64,000 bases of DNA from Defluviitaleaceae bacterium (GCA_009779915.1 WRBA01000011.1:30374-94373); one strand, 5' to 3'. Shown: positions 7,993-16,380, numbered from the stretch's first letter. Translations and numbers: made by a program. The notes: generated by a model not told the origin, from the sequence alone.

Positions 7993-9771
7993 TTACATCC
8001 CCTCCTCTACAAGTTTTATAGCCGTTTTAGGGCAAATTTGGGCGCAAACACCACAGCCCATACACATTTCTGTATTAATATTCGCTTTTTTATCCATTAC
8101 AGAAATTGGGGGGCAGCCGGCACGTATACAAGCTTTACATCCGATGCAATCCTCAGTATCTACCATATATTTTTTCTTAAATAAATCTTGTCCGTACTCT
8201 TTATAATCCCCTTCACTCAAAGGCTTAAGTACACAAGGCCAGCGGGTGATTATTACATATGGCTCATTTTTGGAATAAGCGTCGTTTAAAACTTCCCTCA
8301 CGGCTTTTATATCATTAGGGTCAACTGTGGCAACATTTTTAGCACCTAAAGAGCGTGCCACTGCCTCAATATCAATTTCAGGGGCCGGCTTAAGGTAAGC
8401 ATTTCGCCCGGTGCCTGGATGCTCCTGATGACCTGTCATACCTGTTGTGCGGTTATCTAATATAACGCAAATGGTATTGCTTTCGTTGTATAAAATTTCA
8501 ATCAGCCCAGGTATGCCCATATGGAAGAAAGTGGAATCCCCCATAACCCCTACAACACGGGTATCTTTACCGGCAGCATTAAGGGCAATTTGCGAGCCAT
8601 GCCCCGCGCTGAATGCGGCTCCCATACATATAAGATAGTCCATTGCATTAAATGGAGGCGCAAAGCCTAAGGTATAACATCCAATATCACCTGCCACCAA
8701 AGTGTCCTTTTTCTTCGCAAGCTCATAAAAGAAGCCGCGGTGAGGACATCCCGCACATAAAACAGGGGGACGTGGTGCCACAAGGGATTTATCGTAGGCA
8801 AGCCCTTCAAGCTCCTGCCCAAAGATGGCTTTTCTAAGGACATCCGGGGTCATTTCACCAAGTGGCGGAATAATATCCTTGCCAATGCATTCATAGCCGC
8901 ACCGCTGTACCCAATGCTCCAAATACGGATCGTTTTCCTCTATTATATAAACCTTATCAACTTGGCTCATAAACTCGTCTAACAATTTATCCGGCAGAGG
9001 GTATGTAGCGCCCAGCTTCAGATAAGTTGCCGTATCACCAAATATTTCTTTGGCAAAATTCACACACATACCTGAAGCAATAACCCCAATTTTACCGCCT
9101 TTTTCTATGTAATTAAGCTCAGTACTTTCCGTAAAATCTTTTAAGCTTTTTAGCCGCTCTTCTAGGATAACACGCCTTTTTACTGACATTAAAGGTACCA
9201 TAAGGTATTTTGCCGGATCTTTTTGGTATTCCTTAAAAGGAACTTCTATGCGGTCACTTAAAGCCACAGGGCTTTTTGAATGAGCAATACGAGTTGTAAT
9301 ACGTACCATTACAGGAGTGTCAAATTTTTCACTAATCTCGTATGCCGCCTTCATCATATCAATGCATTCCTGGCTGTCAGAAGGCTCCAACATAGGAATT
9401 TTAGCGGACTGGGCATAATAACGGTTATCCTGCTCATTTTGGGAAGAGTGCTGCCCCGGTTCATCAGCCGAAATCAGCACCATACCCCCGTTTACTCCTG
9501 TGTAGGCAAAGGTAAATAAAGGGTCAGCCGCAACATTAACCCCAACATGTTTCATGGAAGCCACTGCCCTGGCACCTGCAATAGATGCGCCTATGACCGC
9601 TTCTAAAGCCACCTTTTCATTAGGTGCCCATTCGGCAAAAATCCCTTCGTATGTAGTGAGATTCTGTAAAATCTCCGTACTTGGCGTACCGGGATAGGCG
9701 GAGGCAAAAGTTACGCCTGCCTCGTAAGCACCGCGTGCCAATGCCTCATCCCCTGTTAAGAGAACTTTCAT
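7993..9771 (-). CDS. iorA: Indolepyruvate:ferredoxin oxidoreductase, alpha subunit
   Basis: 592 residues, full length. The N-terminal pyrimidine-binding domain begins KVLLTGDEALARGAYEAG and includes ASAYPGTPSTEI. The thiamine diphosphate domain contains AGDIGCYTLGFAPP and MGDSTFFHMG. The C-terminus carries two [4Fe-4S] clusters, CIGCKACIRAGCP and CMGCGVCAQICP. The enzyme decarboxylates indolepyruvate, phenylpyruvate or similar 2-oxoacids in the cytoplasm, making acyl-CoA and reduced ferredoxin. AGGAGG precedes the ATG. Paired with iorB, and in one cluster with ptb and buk. Confidence 0.96.
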   Translation of the reverse strand: MKVLLTGDEALARGAYEAGVTFASAYPGTPSTEILQNLTTYEGIFAEWAPNEKVALEAVIGASIAGARAVASMKHVGVNVAADPLFTFAYTGVNGGMVLISADEPGQHSSQNEQDNRYYAQSAKIPMLEPSDSQECIDMMKAAYEISEKFDTPVMVRITTRIAHSKSPVALSDRIEVPFKEYQKDPAKYLMVPLMSVKRRVILEERLKSLKDFTESTELNYIEKGGKIGVIASGMCVNFAKEIFGDTATYLKLGATYPLPDKLLDEFMSQVDKVYIIEENDPYLEHWVQRCGYECIGKDIIPPLGEMTPDVLRKAIFGQELEGLAYDKSLVAPRPPVLCAGCPHRGFFYELAKKKDTLVAGDIGCYTLGFAPPFNAMDYLICMGAAFSAGHGSQIALNAAGKDTRVVGVMGDSTFFHMGIPGLIEILYNESNTICVILDNRTTGMTGHQEHPGTGRNAYLKPAPEIDIEAVARSLGAKNVATVDPNDIKAVREVLNDAYSKNEPYVIITRWPCVLKPLSEGDYKEYGQDLFKKKYMVDTEDCIGCKACIRAGCPPISVMDKKANINTEMCMGCGVCAQICPKTAIKLVEEGM

Positions 9772-9814
9772 ATTAGTTATCCTCCTTAATAATTTATAAA
9801 TTTTATACTATACT

Positions 9815-9886
9815 TCACTTCGATACCTTGTCTTTATAGCGCAAAAAAGCCCCGGCAAATACCCTCGTTTCAATGTTATCCATCAT
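9815..9886 (-). CDS. Possible 23-codon ORF between ptb and iorA
   Basis: The 128-base gap between ptb and iorA contains an ATG-ATG frame of 23 codons (includes RVFAGAFLRYKDK) ending in TGA. There is no clear SD, so it may be a remnant or chance. Nothing else is seen in the gap. Confidence 0.2.
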   Translation of the reverse strand: MMDNIETRVFAGAFLRYKDKVSK

Positions 9887-9899
9887 AAGTCTCAATTTT

Positions 9900-10787
9900 C
9901 TAAAGAGTTAAAAGAATTGACAGAAGTTTCTCTTCAGCACTTGCCCCTCTGGAAACAAGTATGATAGGGGCACTTGCACCCAACACACACCCTGCCATTT
10001 TAGCTCCGCCAAGATAAATCAGTGCCTTACTCGTAATATTGCCTGTGGATATATTAGGCATTAAAAACAAATCAACTTTGCCGGAAATTTTGGAATCAAA
10101 GCCTTTTATAGCAGCGGATTCAGGGCTTACAGCCAAATCAAAGGACAAAGGACCCTCAATGATACAATTTGTAATTTCGCCTCTCTTGTTCATCTCAGCA
10201 AGGGCTTTCGCATCAAGAGTTTCCTGCATTTTGTCATTTGCCGCCTCCACAGCAGCTAAAGCCGCTACATTAGGATTGTTATATCCAAGAGACCTCATGA
10301 AACCAATAGAGTTTTCAATTATTGCTTTCTTTTGCGCTAAATCCGGTACGATATTCATGCCGCCGTCTGTAATAAACATTAATCTAGGGTAAACAGGGGA
10401 CTCTAACACAGCTAAATGAGACAAAAGCCCTCCGGCACTTATCCCAGTTTCTTTATCAAGTACGGCTTTTAATAAAGTGCCTGTTTGCAAGTTACCTTTC
10501 ATTAAAACTTGAGCATCTCCATTACGTATCAGATCTACAGCTTTCTTTGCGGCTTCCTCTTCGGAGTTTGTGTTAATTATTGCATCCTTCTCTACGCCAA
10601 AGCCAATTTCCTCGGAAATTTCCGTAATTTTATCATAGCTGCCTACAAGCCAGTATTTTATATTTAACTCTTTTTTGGCATCCCGTATAGCTTCAAGAGA
10701 ATGTATATCTGCGGCAGAAGCCACAGCAATTCTTTTAGGGCTTTTTTTAAGCGCGCCGGTTTTTAATGCATTAAAGTTTTCAAACAA
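9900..10787 (-). CDS. ptb: Phosphate butyryltransferase (acyl-CoA to acyl phosphate)
   Basis: About 295 residues of the phosphate acetyl/butyryltransferase family: KRIAVASAADIHSLEAI at the N-terminus, VLMKGNLQTGTLLKAVLDKE near residue 97, and VDLFLMPNISTGNITSKAL near 242. It exchanges CoA for phosphate on acyl-CoA, feeding the kinase Buk. I favour the TTG at 10787, about 9 bases after AAGGGG, because a GTG at 10796 would overlap the SD. First gene of the minus-strand cluster ptb-iorA-iorB-buk-yczE. A hairpin at 10833-10864 separates it from the spoIIID 3' part. Confidence 0.93.
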   Translation of the reverse strand: MFENFNALKTGALKKSPKRIAVASAADIHSLEAIRDAKKELNIKYWLVGSYDKITEISEEIGFGVEKDAIINTNSEEEAAKKAVDLIRNGDAQVLMKGNLQTGTLLKAVLDKETGISAGGLLSHLAVLESPVYPRLMFITDGGMNIVPDLAQKKAIIENSIGFMRSLGYNNPNVAALAAVEAANDKMQETLDAKALAEMNKRGEITNCIIEGPLSFDLAVSPESAAIKGFDSKISGKVDLFLMPNISTGNITSKALIYLGGAKMAGCVLGASAPIILVSRGASAEEKLLSILLTL

Positions 10788-10832
10788 AGCTATCACCCCT
10801 TATATATTCTATTTTAAAGTTTACTACAAAAC

Positions 10833-10864
10833 AAACTCCTGTGCAATGAAAAGCGCAGGAGTTT
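10833..10864 (-). terminator. Terminator downstream of the spoIIID 3' part
   Basis: A 9-bp stem AAACTCCTG / CAGGAGTTT (10833-10841 with 10856-10864) is followed on the minus strand by GTTTTGT. It lies 22 bases after the SpoIIID stop and before ptb, so it probably terminates the spoIIID transcript once that gene is rejoined, and now the recombinase transcript. Confidence 0.7.
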
Positions 10865-10885
10865 ATTTTAAACTAACTATATGTT

Positions 10886-11053
10886 TTATTTAATCTTCTT
10901 TGGCGCAATTTTAGATGATATCACCAAATATTTTTCCTTAGTTGCTAAGCCGCCTCTAATATGTCTTTCGGATTTATTAATTTCTAACACTCTCCTTGCT
11001 TCGCCGGCAAGATTGGGGTTAATTTTTTCAAGGCGTTCAGTCACATCTTTATG
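10886..11053 (-). CDS. spoIIID: spoIIID, 3' part of a split gene (codons 38-92)
   Basis: Read from His at 11053 leftward: HKDVTERLEKINPNLAGEAR, then a segment ending VLEINKSERHIRGGLATKEK and finally YLVISSKIAPKKIK, stop at 10886-10888. This is the C-terminal 60% of SpoIIID, the mother-cell transcription regulator acting between sigma-E and sigma-K, including the conserved basic RHIRGG region. There is no 5' half here. Instead the sequence runs directly into the 3' end of a serine recombinase gene, whose stop codon overlaps the junction. The missing codons 1-38, ending SKSTVH, are at 34240-34353 on the other strand. Joined at the shared TACATA, the two give 92 codons, matching the usual length of about 90. 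Confidence 0.92.
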   Translation of the reverse strand, partial: HKDVTERLEKINPNLAGEARRVLEINKSERHIRGGLATKEKYLVISSKIAPKKIK

Positions 11054-11078
11054 TATAGTTGTAGCTAATCAGAACGTT
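11027..11078 (-). other. Recombination junction (attR-like) between recombinase gene and spoIIID 3' part
   Basis: The core TACATA occupies 11055-11050 on the minus strand. On the recombinase side the arm reads CGTTCT, five bases, then GCTACAAC (11076 to 11058). The same arm in inverted form follows the core at the other junction near 34354-34375. Combining the two non-spoIIID sides gives a near-palindrome of about 48 bp centred on the CA of the core, the form of a serine-integrase attP site. Confidence 0.75.
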
Positions 11079-12584
11079 TTTGCCAATTTCCATATCCGAT
11101 AGTAATTTTAAATAAATATCCATATTTCCATTTTCATCAACAGTAATTTTATCAATTACTCGCTTAAGTCTGGCATTTGTCATAAGTTCTATATCCATTA
11201 TATTTTCAATATTGGTAAAGGTAGAAGACAAAATATCTTCAAGTTCCTCCTCTTTATCTGTAGCGCACGAGAAGATTTTAAGCTCATTTTCTAACTGTTC
11301 TATTTCTTTGTTTAGCGCACTTGCTTTTTCTCGGAGTTCATCCCTGGTGATTAAATCATCTTCATACATATCCATATATTTTTTACGGGATTTAATGGCT
11401 TTTGCAAATTTGTCAGATAGCTCTTTTTCAAGATTTTTATTATCATTTTTTCCACTGTAAATACGGTTAAACTCCTTCAGAATACTACCAATAACGTCTT
11501 TTTTTGAGCTTAGGGTACTAATAAAAAACTCATGGATTGCTGTTTTAAGCTCGTTTTCATCAAGCTTTGCTGTACATGGGCAGCTCTCAGCACCTCTTGT
11601 ATTACGCCCGCTGCACACCCATTTAATATATTGATTTTGATAAACTCTCTCAATCCGGCGGAAGCTATAGCCGCAATGTTTGCATTTAATCAAAGTAGAA
11701 AACAGATGCTTATTACTTTGCCGTTCTTTATAAGTATTTAGAGACCCACCGCGCTCTGTAAGTATTTTACCTGCCTGCTTAAATATATCCTGCTCTATAA
11801 TCTGCAAATCTTGTCGCTCGGTAATCATCCATTCAGCTTCATCCTTTTCCTTACGTTGACCTGTAAGAAAATCCGCAATTTCTTCTTTGCCATTAATTAT
11901 TGTTCCACAGTACAATTCATTTGAAAGAATCCTTGCCACGGCATTTTGGCTCCATTTAAAGCCACGCTTGGTTTGTACCCCTTCGTGATTAAGTATCTGG
12001 GCTATTTTATTTGTGCCATAGCCCTCGTTTACATATAAATCAAAAATTTTTCGTACAATATTCGCTTCAAAATCATTTATCCGCAAATTAAAATATTCAC
12101 CCTTAATCTTATCATAACCATAAACAATATTAGGAACCCGCCCTTTACTTGCGTTAAGTTTTTTGCCAAACTTAACACGTTTAGAAGTATTTGCGCTCTC
12201 TTCTTGAGCCAATGCGCCATAAATGGTTAAAATAAATTCCGAATTGCCCATAACTGTTTGATTAGAGGTTAAAAAAACCGTCTCAATATTCATTGTTTTT
12301 AAGGCGCGTATACTGTTTAAAAAATCTACTGTATTTCTTGCAAAACGGGAAATATCTTTAACTATTACCATATCAAAAAGTCCGGTTTTTGCATCTTTCA
12401 TCAATCGCTGAAACTCTGTACGGTTTTTTATTTTCGTCCCTGATATCCCTTCATCCGCATAAATACAGACAAGGTTATGCCCATTGCTTTTGGCAAATTC
12501 GTCAAAAAATACTTTTTGTGCTTCTAGACTATTGATTTGATCATGTTTGTCCGTAGATACACGGCAATAGGCGGCTATATTCAT
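11049..12584 (-). CDS. Large serine recombinase adjoining split spoIIID
   Basis: 511 residues. N-terminal resolvase domain with the nucleophilic serine in AAYCRVSTDKHD and the ISRFARN region; a central Recombinase domain (about 155-260, VNEGYGTNKIAQILNHEGVQ); a zinc ribbon (CKHCGYSF with CPC); then a coiled-coil C-terminus. This is the size and order of large serine integrases such as skin-element and phage integrases. GGAG lies 8 bases before the ATG at 12584; a frame-extending ATG at 12596 contains that SD. The stop TAA is formed at the recombination junction: in the recombined state the frame would continue for 18 codons (YGCSLIERLAQMPHGFFL). No other mobile genes lie nearby except a possible 52-codon ORF at 12836. 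Confidence 0.95.
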   Translation of the reverse strand: MNIAAYCRVSTDKHDQINSLEAQKVFFDEFAKSNGHNLVCIYADEGISGTKIKNRTEFQRLMKDAKTGLFDMVIVKDISRFARNTVDFLNSIRALKTMNIETVFLTSNQTVMGNSEFILTIYGALAQEESANTSKRVKFGKKLNASKGRVPNIVYGYDKIKGEYFNLRINDFEANIVRKIFDLYVNEGYGTNKIAQILNHEGVQTKRGFKWSQNAVARILSNELYCGTIINGKEEIADFLTGQRKEKDEAEWMITERQDLQIIEQDIFKQAGKILTERGGSLNTYKERQSNKHLFSTLIKCKHCGYSFRRIERVYQNQYIKWVCSGRNTRGAESCPCTAKLDENELKTAIHEFFISTLSSKKDVIGSILKEFNRIYSGKNDNKNLEKELSDKFAKAIKSRKKYMDMYEDDLITRDELREKASALNKEIEQLENELKIFSCATDKEEELEDILSSTFTNIENIMDIELMTNARLKRVIDKITVDENGNMDIYLKLLSDMEIGKNVLISYNYT

Positions 12585-12648
12585 TGTTATCTCCATAATA
12601 AAAACATTGTTGTGTAACGTCTGTTATACTGAAATCCGAACAAAATAT

Positions 12649-12677
12649 ATTGTATATGAAGCACTGGCGCGCTGCAA
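12649..12677 (-). promoter_or_regulatory. Candidate recombinase promoter, sigma-A-like with overlapping sigma-E-like -10
   Basis: On the minus strand TTGCAG (12677-12672) and TACAAT (12654-12649) are separated by 17 bases. The same -10 area reads TCATATACAAT, close to the sigma-E -10 CATACAnT, and nearly identical to TCATATACATT upstream of the spoIIID 5' part at 34197-34207. The sigma-E -35 is not convincing. Only transcript mapping would decide. Confidence 0.4.
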
Positions 12678-12715
12678 GGATAATTTAATTCATAACTTCT
12701 TTTTTAGTCTCATAT

Positions 12716-12816
12716 GATATAGTCAACGCATATGAAAATGAACATAAGAAAACGCATGCCGTTTTTCGGAAGATGTCAAGTTTTATGTGGGCATTTTCAT
12801 CTGCGTTTACTATAAA
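12716..12816. repeat. Inverted-terminal-repeat element, copy A (TTATAGT family)
   Basis: The ends are a 25-base imperfect inverted repeat (21 matches): left end near 12716-12740 contains TATAGTCAACGCA and TGAAAATG; right end near 12792-12816 contains CATTTTCATCTGCG and ACTATAA. A related, longer copy is at 34404-34613. The right halves of both are clearly similar over about 50 bases in the same orientation. No coding sequence inside, consistent with a MITE. It separates the recombinase gene from the 52-codon ORF. Confidence 0.7.
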
Positions 12817-12835
12817 TTCAAAGGGGTGGTTGTCT

Positions 12836-12994
12836 ATGAAAAAGAAAGAGCAAATAAAGCTTGCTAACATAACTTTTCATAATCCAAACACCCCTGAAGA
12901 AACAGTAAAATTGTTAATAAGGGTCGGTGCAGAAAATATGGCTGATTATATGAAAAATGAACTGCCAAAACCTAAAAACTACTGCCGGATATAG
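12836..12994 (+). CDS. 52-residue protein, possibly a recombinase accessory
   Basis: Starts MKKKEQIKLANITFHNPNTP and continues EETVKLLIRVGAENMADYMK to a basic end (LPKPKNYCRI). GGGGTGG lies 5-6 bases before the ATG at 12836. It is small, charged and located 250 bases from a large serine recombinase, divergently oriented. I do not recognise a family. Small charged proteins next to integrases are sometimes directionality factors, but here that is speculation. Its last 16 bases overlap the convergent lipoprotein gene. Confidence 0.55.
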   Translation: MKKKEQIKLANITFHNPNTPEETVKLLIRVGAENMADYMKNELPKPKNYCRI

Positions 12995-14142
12995 CTGTGT
13001 ATTATATCGGGCGATTGCAGGTTTTCCAGTGTAAGCACATCTCCGGCTATAGTATATGTCCAGCTTTCAACATCTCCCCACCAGGAGTAAATTAACAAAA
13101 GCTCCCCGCCTTCTGTACGCCAGTCAAACCCTTCTTCCAAGTTAAAGCCGCGTACACCTTCTCCGTCCCCTTGGAAAGTATATGTAAATGTATTGTCCTC
13201 ATCCCAAGCCCATACCCCAATTAGTTCCTCCGCACGCTCTAACAAAGCTTCAGACAAGTAGCTAAACCTCTCATCAAATTGCAAACTGTCTAATGTAATT
13301 ATACCTTCGCTAATGCTGTATGTAAAACTTTCTATCATAAATTCTGTATAGATTAACAAATGCTCGCTGTCGTATATGCGCCATCCAAATTCTTCTAATT
13401 CTAAATCCTCCCAATCAAAACCGCGTGCACCGCGTCCATCAGCATGGAAAATTAATTTATAGGAAATCCCCTCGTCCCATAACCATGTACCAACCAGCTC
13501 TTGTGGACGCTCAGCCGGTGGAAGCCCTGATAAATCGCCAAACATTGACTGAATAACCTCGCGCAATTCAGACTCATCATTGTAAATAATGCGTATATTG
13601 CATATAAAGCCGTCTCTAACTATCACAAAGTGGCGGTCAAAAGTGGTAAAACCGAACATTCTCATCTCAGCATCTACAAAACCCCAATCATGCTCGCCAA
13701 TTCTAACAGTACCACTTGAGACATAATTTACATTTCCGCCCATTTGCTCATTAAGCTCCACTAATGAGTCGATAGCTTCAGCCATAGTCGGCGGGCGTAA
13801 GCCGCCATGCCTCATAAAATATATTTCAACACCGGCTCCTGTAAAATGATTAGTGGCAACCATGTCGTAAAACACATCGTCATCACCTCCCATTAACTGG
13901 AGAGAATCGCCCTCAAGAGTAAACATATTTGCCGCCATCAGCAGCATTTCCGCTTCTGTAGCCGCTTCCCAAGAAGAGGGTATTGTAAAGCTGAGACCTA
14001 AATATTCACTTGTAAATACATTGTTTTCCCAAACCCCGCGGGTTGGGGTAACCGCCCCTGTTCCCAAAAAGTTTTCGCATGCTGTAAACAGCAGCAGTAT
14101 CATTGTAAAGGCAATTATTGATATGTAAAATCTCTTACTCAT
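12979..14142 (-). CDS. Lipoprotein with duplicated lipocalin-like C-terminal repeats
   Basis: 387 residues with a lipoprotein signal peptide (ISIIAFTMILLLFTAC, lipobox LFTAC near residue 22). The N-terminal 200 residues resemble clostridial proteins with a PsbP/DUF-like fold (LGLSFTIPSSWEAA). The C-terminus contains two copies of a beta-rich repeat, each starting (V/I)G(T/V)W.WDE and containing GDG..RGF, near residues 215-295 and 305-385. Substrate unknown. The ATG at 14142 has AGGAG 8 bases upstream, so it is preferred to the GTG at 14151. Confidence 0.8.
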   Translation of the reverse strand: MSKRFYISIIAFTMILLLFTACENFLGTGAVTPTRGVWENNVFTSEYLGLSFTIPSSWEAATEAEMLLMAANMFTLEGDSLQLMGGDDDVFYDMVATNHFTGAGVEIYFMRHGGLRPPTMAEAIDSLVELNEQMGGNVNYVSSGTVRIGEHDWGFVDAEMRMFGFTTFDRHFVIVRDGFICNIRIIYNDESELREVIQSMFGDLSGLPPAERPQELVGTWLWDEGISYKLIFHADGRGARGFDWEDLELEEFGWRIYDSEHLLIYTEFMIESFTYSISEGIITLDSLQFDERFSYLSEALLERAEELIGVWAWDEDNTFTYTFQGDGEGVRGFNLEEGFDWRTEGGELLLIYSWWGDVESWTYTIAGDVLTLENLQSPDIIHSYIRQ

Positions 14143-14181
14143 ATTTTCCACTCCTACCAGTGCTATGGACTATTAAGATGC

Positions 14182-14345
14182 AGCGAAATTAACTTCCCCA
14201 TCGTCATCAGAATTATAGCGAAACAGCCTCTGATCTCGTCATTGCGAGTCAGATACAAGGTATCGACGCGGCAATCTAAAGCATATTACGTGATGAGATT
14301 GCTTCGCCTCTGGCTCGCAATGACGGTGCGAACGCTAATTTCGCT
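14182..14345. repeat. Nested inverted-repeat (MITE-like) element
   Basis: Outer arms AGCGAAATTAAC (14182-14193) and GCTAATTTCGCT (14334-14345) match at 11 of 12 positions. Inner arms CGTCATTGCGAG (14237-14248) and CTCGCAATGACG (14314-14325) are perfect. The inner motif resembles a dispersed bacterial repeat seen in many genomes. No coding potential. The flanks up to the trpB stop hold nothing else recognisable. Confidence 0.6.
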
Positions 14346-14446
14346 ACAACCTTAATGACGACGGGAGATGCCCACGAGGAAACTAAGGCTCCTGCCGTTT
14401 CGTTACAACTCTATTGCCAGTGCGTATTAAATCAGTATAAATTTTA

Positions 14447-15811
14447 TCATACCTTTGGCAATGTTGCAAATCCCTTCTCAAGTTCTTCGTCTGTCGGTAT
14501 ATAATCCGTCATTTGCCCCGAGTTATAATTCCCATAAGCCATCATATCAAAATATCCTGTGCCTGAAAGACCGAATAAAATGGTTTTCTTCTCCCCTGTT
14601 TCTTTGCATTTTAGTGCTTCGTCAAGGGCGCATTTTATTGCGTGAGATGACTCAGGCGCCGGGAGTATTCCTTCGCACCGGGCAAAGGTTACGGCAGCTT
14701 TAAAGGCTTCACTTTGCACAATTGATACCGCATCCATATGCCCATCGTGGTAAAATTTAGACAGCACCGGATTCATACCGTGATATCTTAAGCCGCCGGC
14801 GTGATTTGGTGAGGGCATAAAGCCACTGCCAAGGGTATACATTTTAATAAGAGGGGTGGTTCTTGCCGTATCACCAAAATCATAAGCATACCGCCCCCTT
14901 GTAAAGGTGGGGCATGAAGCAGGCTCCGCCGCTATAAAGCGAATATTGTTCTTCCCATCAAGCTTATCAGCCATAAATGGGGAGATTAAGCCGCCTAAAT
15001 TAGAACCTCCACCGGCACAGCCTATTATTATATCCGGCTTAATATCGTACATATCGCACGCCATCTTTGCCTCAAGCCCAATTATACTTTGATGGATAAG
15101 CACATGGTCAAGGACAGAACCAAGAACATAACGGCAATTATCTTTTTTCATTGAGCTTTCTATGGCCTCGGATATTGCACAGCCCAATGACCCGCAGGAA
15201 TCCGGAGTTTCTGCCAAAATCTTTTTCCCCGCCTCAGTCATATTTGAAGGAGATGGTATAACATTCGCACCATAAGTTTCCATAACCATTTTTCTGTAAG
15301 GCTTTTGCTCGGCTGAAATCTTAACCATATACACATCCAGCTCTATGCCATAATAAGCACATGCCATTGATAATGCCGTACCCCACTGCCCTGCCCCTGT
15401 TTCTGTGGCTAAAGATGTAATCCCCTGCTCTTTAGCATAATGAACCTGTGCCGCCGCGGAATTAAGCTTATGAGAACCTGAGGTATTATTCCCCTCAAAC
15501 TTATAATAAATCTCCGCGGGAGTATCCAGCATTTTTTCCAAACAATATGCACGTACAAGAGGCGATGGGCGGTACATACGGTAAAACCCAATAAGATCCT
15601 CAGGTATTTCAATATATTCATCTTTTGTGTTAAGCTCCTGCTCAGCCGATTTTTTACAAAATACTGCTTCTAAATCTTCTTTTGTGCATGGCTTAAGTGT
15701 TCCCGGATGAAGCAAAGGCTCAATATTATCTTTCATTTTAGCGCGGATATTGTGCAAATACCTTGGTGCGCTCTCCTCAGGAAGATAAATTTTGTAAGGA
15801 ACATTACTCAT
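14447..15811 (-). CDS. trpB: TrpB-like pyridoxal-phosphate enzyme (tryptophan synthase beta, TrpB2 type)
   Basis: 454 residues. The PLP lysine lies in NNTSGSHKLNSAAAQ (about residues 108-122). The phosphate-binding GCAGGGSNLGG is near 265, and the family segment RPSPLVRAYCLEK near 80. Length and extended N-terminus fit the TrpB2 branch, which condenses indole and serine to tryptophan, often without a partner TrpA; no trpA is present here. The upstream leader is a T-box with a TGG (Trp) specifier, which independently supports a role in tryptophan supply. Monocistronic in this window. Confidence 0.9.
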   Translation of the reverse strand: MSNVPYKIYLPEESAPRYLHNIRAKMKDNIEPLLHPGTLKPCTKEDLEAVFCKKSAEQELNTKDEYIEIPEDLIGFYRMYRPSPLVRAYCLEKMLDTPAEIYYKFEGNNTSGSHKLNSAAAQVHYAKEQGITSLATETGAGQWGTALSMACAYYGIELDVYMVKISAEQKPYRKMVMETYGANVIPSPSNMTEAGKKILAETPDSCGSLGCAISEAIESSMKKDNCRYVLGSVLDHVLIHQSIIGLEAKMACDMYDIKPDIIIGCAGGGSNLGGLISPFMADKLDGKNNIRFIAAEPASCPTFTRGRYAYDFGDTARTTPLIKMYTLGSGFMPSPNHAGGLRYHGMNPVLSKFYHDGHMDAVSIVQSEAFKAAVTFARCEGILPAPESSHAIKCALDEALKCKETGEKKTILFGLSGTGYFDMMAYGNYNSGQMTDYIPTDEELEKGFATLPKV

Positions 15812-15846
15812 AATATATCACACCTTTCTTAAAATGTCGGTAAAAA

Positions 15847-16110
15847 TAAAAAAACGCCCTTGAGATAATCTCAAAGACGTGTTAAATAACGCGGTACCAC
15901 TTTGATTTGCGAAAAAGTTACCCTTTTCGCCTTAGCAGGCAGCAAACACTGCCCCGGACTCTAACGCAGCCCATACGTTACGGAATACTAAGCTATAAAG
16001 CCTTTGACCGCACCCTCAGTGATCCATTTAATACGCTGTGTACTGCAGGTTCCCAGCTGCCCCTGCTCTCTGTGAATTCATACGTATTTTTATCTCCACA
16101 TCATCGGTTT
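15847..16110 (-). promoter_or_regulatory. T-box riboswitch with tryptophan specifier (UGG)
   Basis: Minus strand: an AGAGAGC motif in stem I, a specifier-loop segment TTAAATGGATCAC with TGG at 16026-16024 followed by A, the T-box AAAGTGGTACCGCG at about 15904-15891, and a terminator hairpin (ACGTCTTTGAGA ... TCTCAAGGGCGT) ending in seven T near 15847-15853. Uncharged tRNA-Trp binding should stabilise the antiterminator and allow trpB transcription. The 5' boundary is approximate. Confidence 0.93.
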
Positions 16111-16249
16111 GTATTGGTAATATTTAATTTATATAGTAGCATATTAACATACATAATTCAATGTGTCAAGTTTTTTCATGAGTATTATCACGACAAACGC
16201 ATGAAAAGATAATTGCTAAGATTTGTAATTTGCATCGCAGATTTTAATC

Positions 16250-16380
16250 AATTTGACGAAAGTTCACTTCCGTCAAATTACAAAAGTTCGCAAAGTTTCG
16301 TAGGAACTTTGCAAATTCACCTTAAGCTTCTCGCCGAAATCCTGATTTCGGCGAAGGGCAAACCCTTCATGGGTTTGCCC
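16250..16380. repeat. Cluster of four palindromes, the last two forming a dispersed 51-bp repeat
   Basis: Four hairpins follow each other: AATTTGACG / CGTCAAATT (16250-16279), GCAAAGTT / AACTTTGC (16290-16312), CGCCGAAATC / GATTTCGGCG (16332-16353) and GGGCAAACCC / GGGTTTGCCC (16356-16380). The last two recur as a unit in inverted orientation at 44067-44117 with only two differences. They lie just past the stop of the hybrid kinase gene and may act as its terminator or stabiliser. The remaining bases between the T-box and this cluster show nothing else. Confidence 0.7.

Noticed and set aside
11049..12584. Recombinase as transposase of the TTATAGT repeats
   Set aside because: It is a large serine recombinase with att-like sites; such enzymes do not use long terminal inverted repeats of the MITE type.
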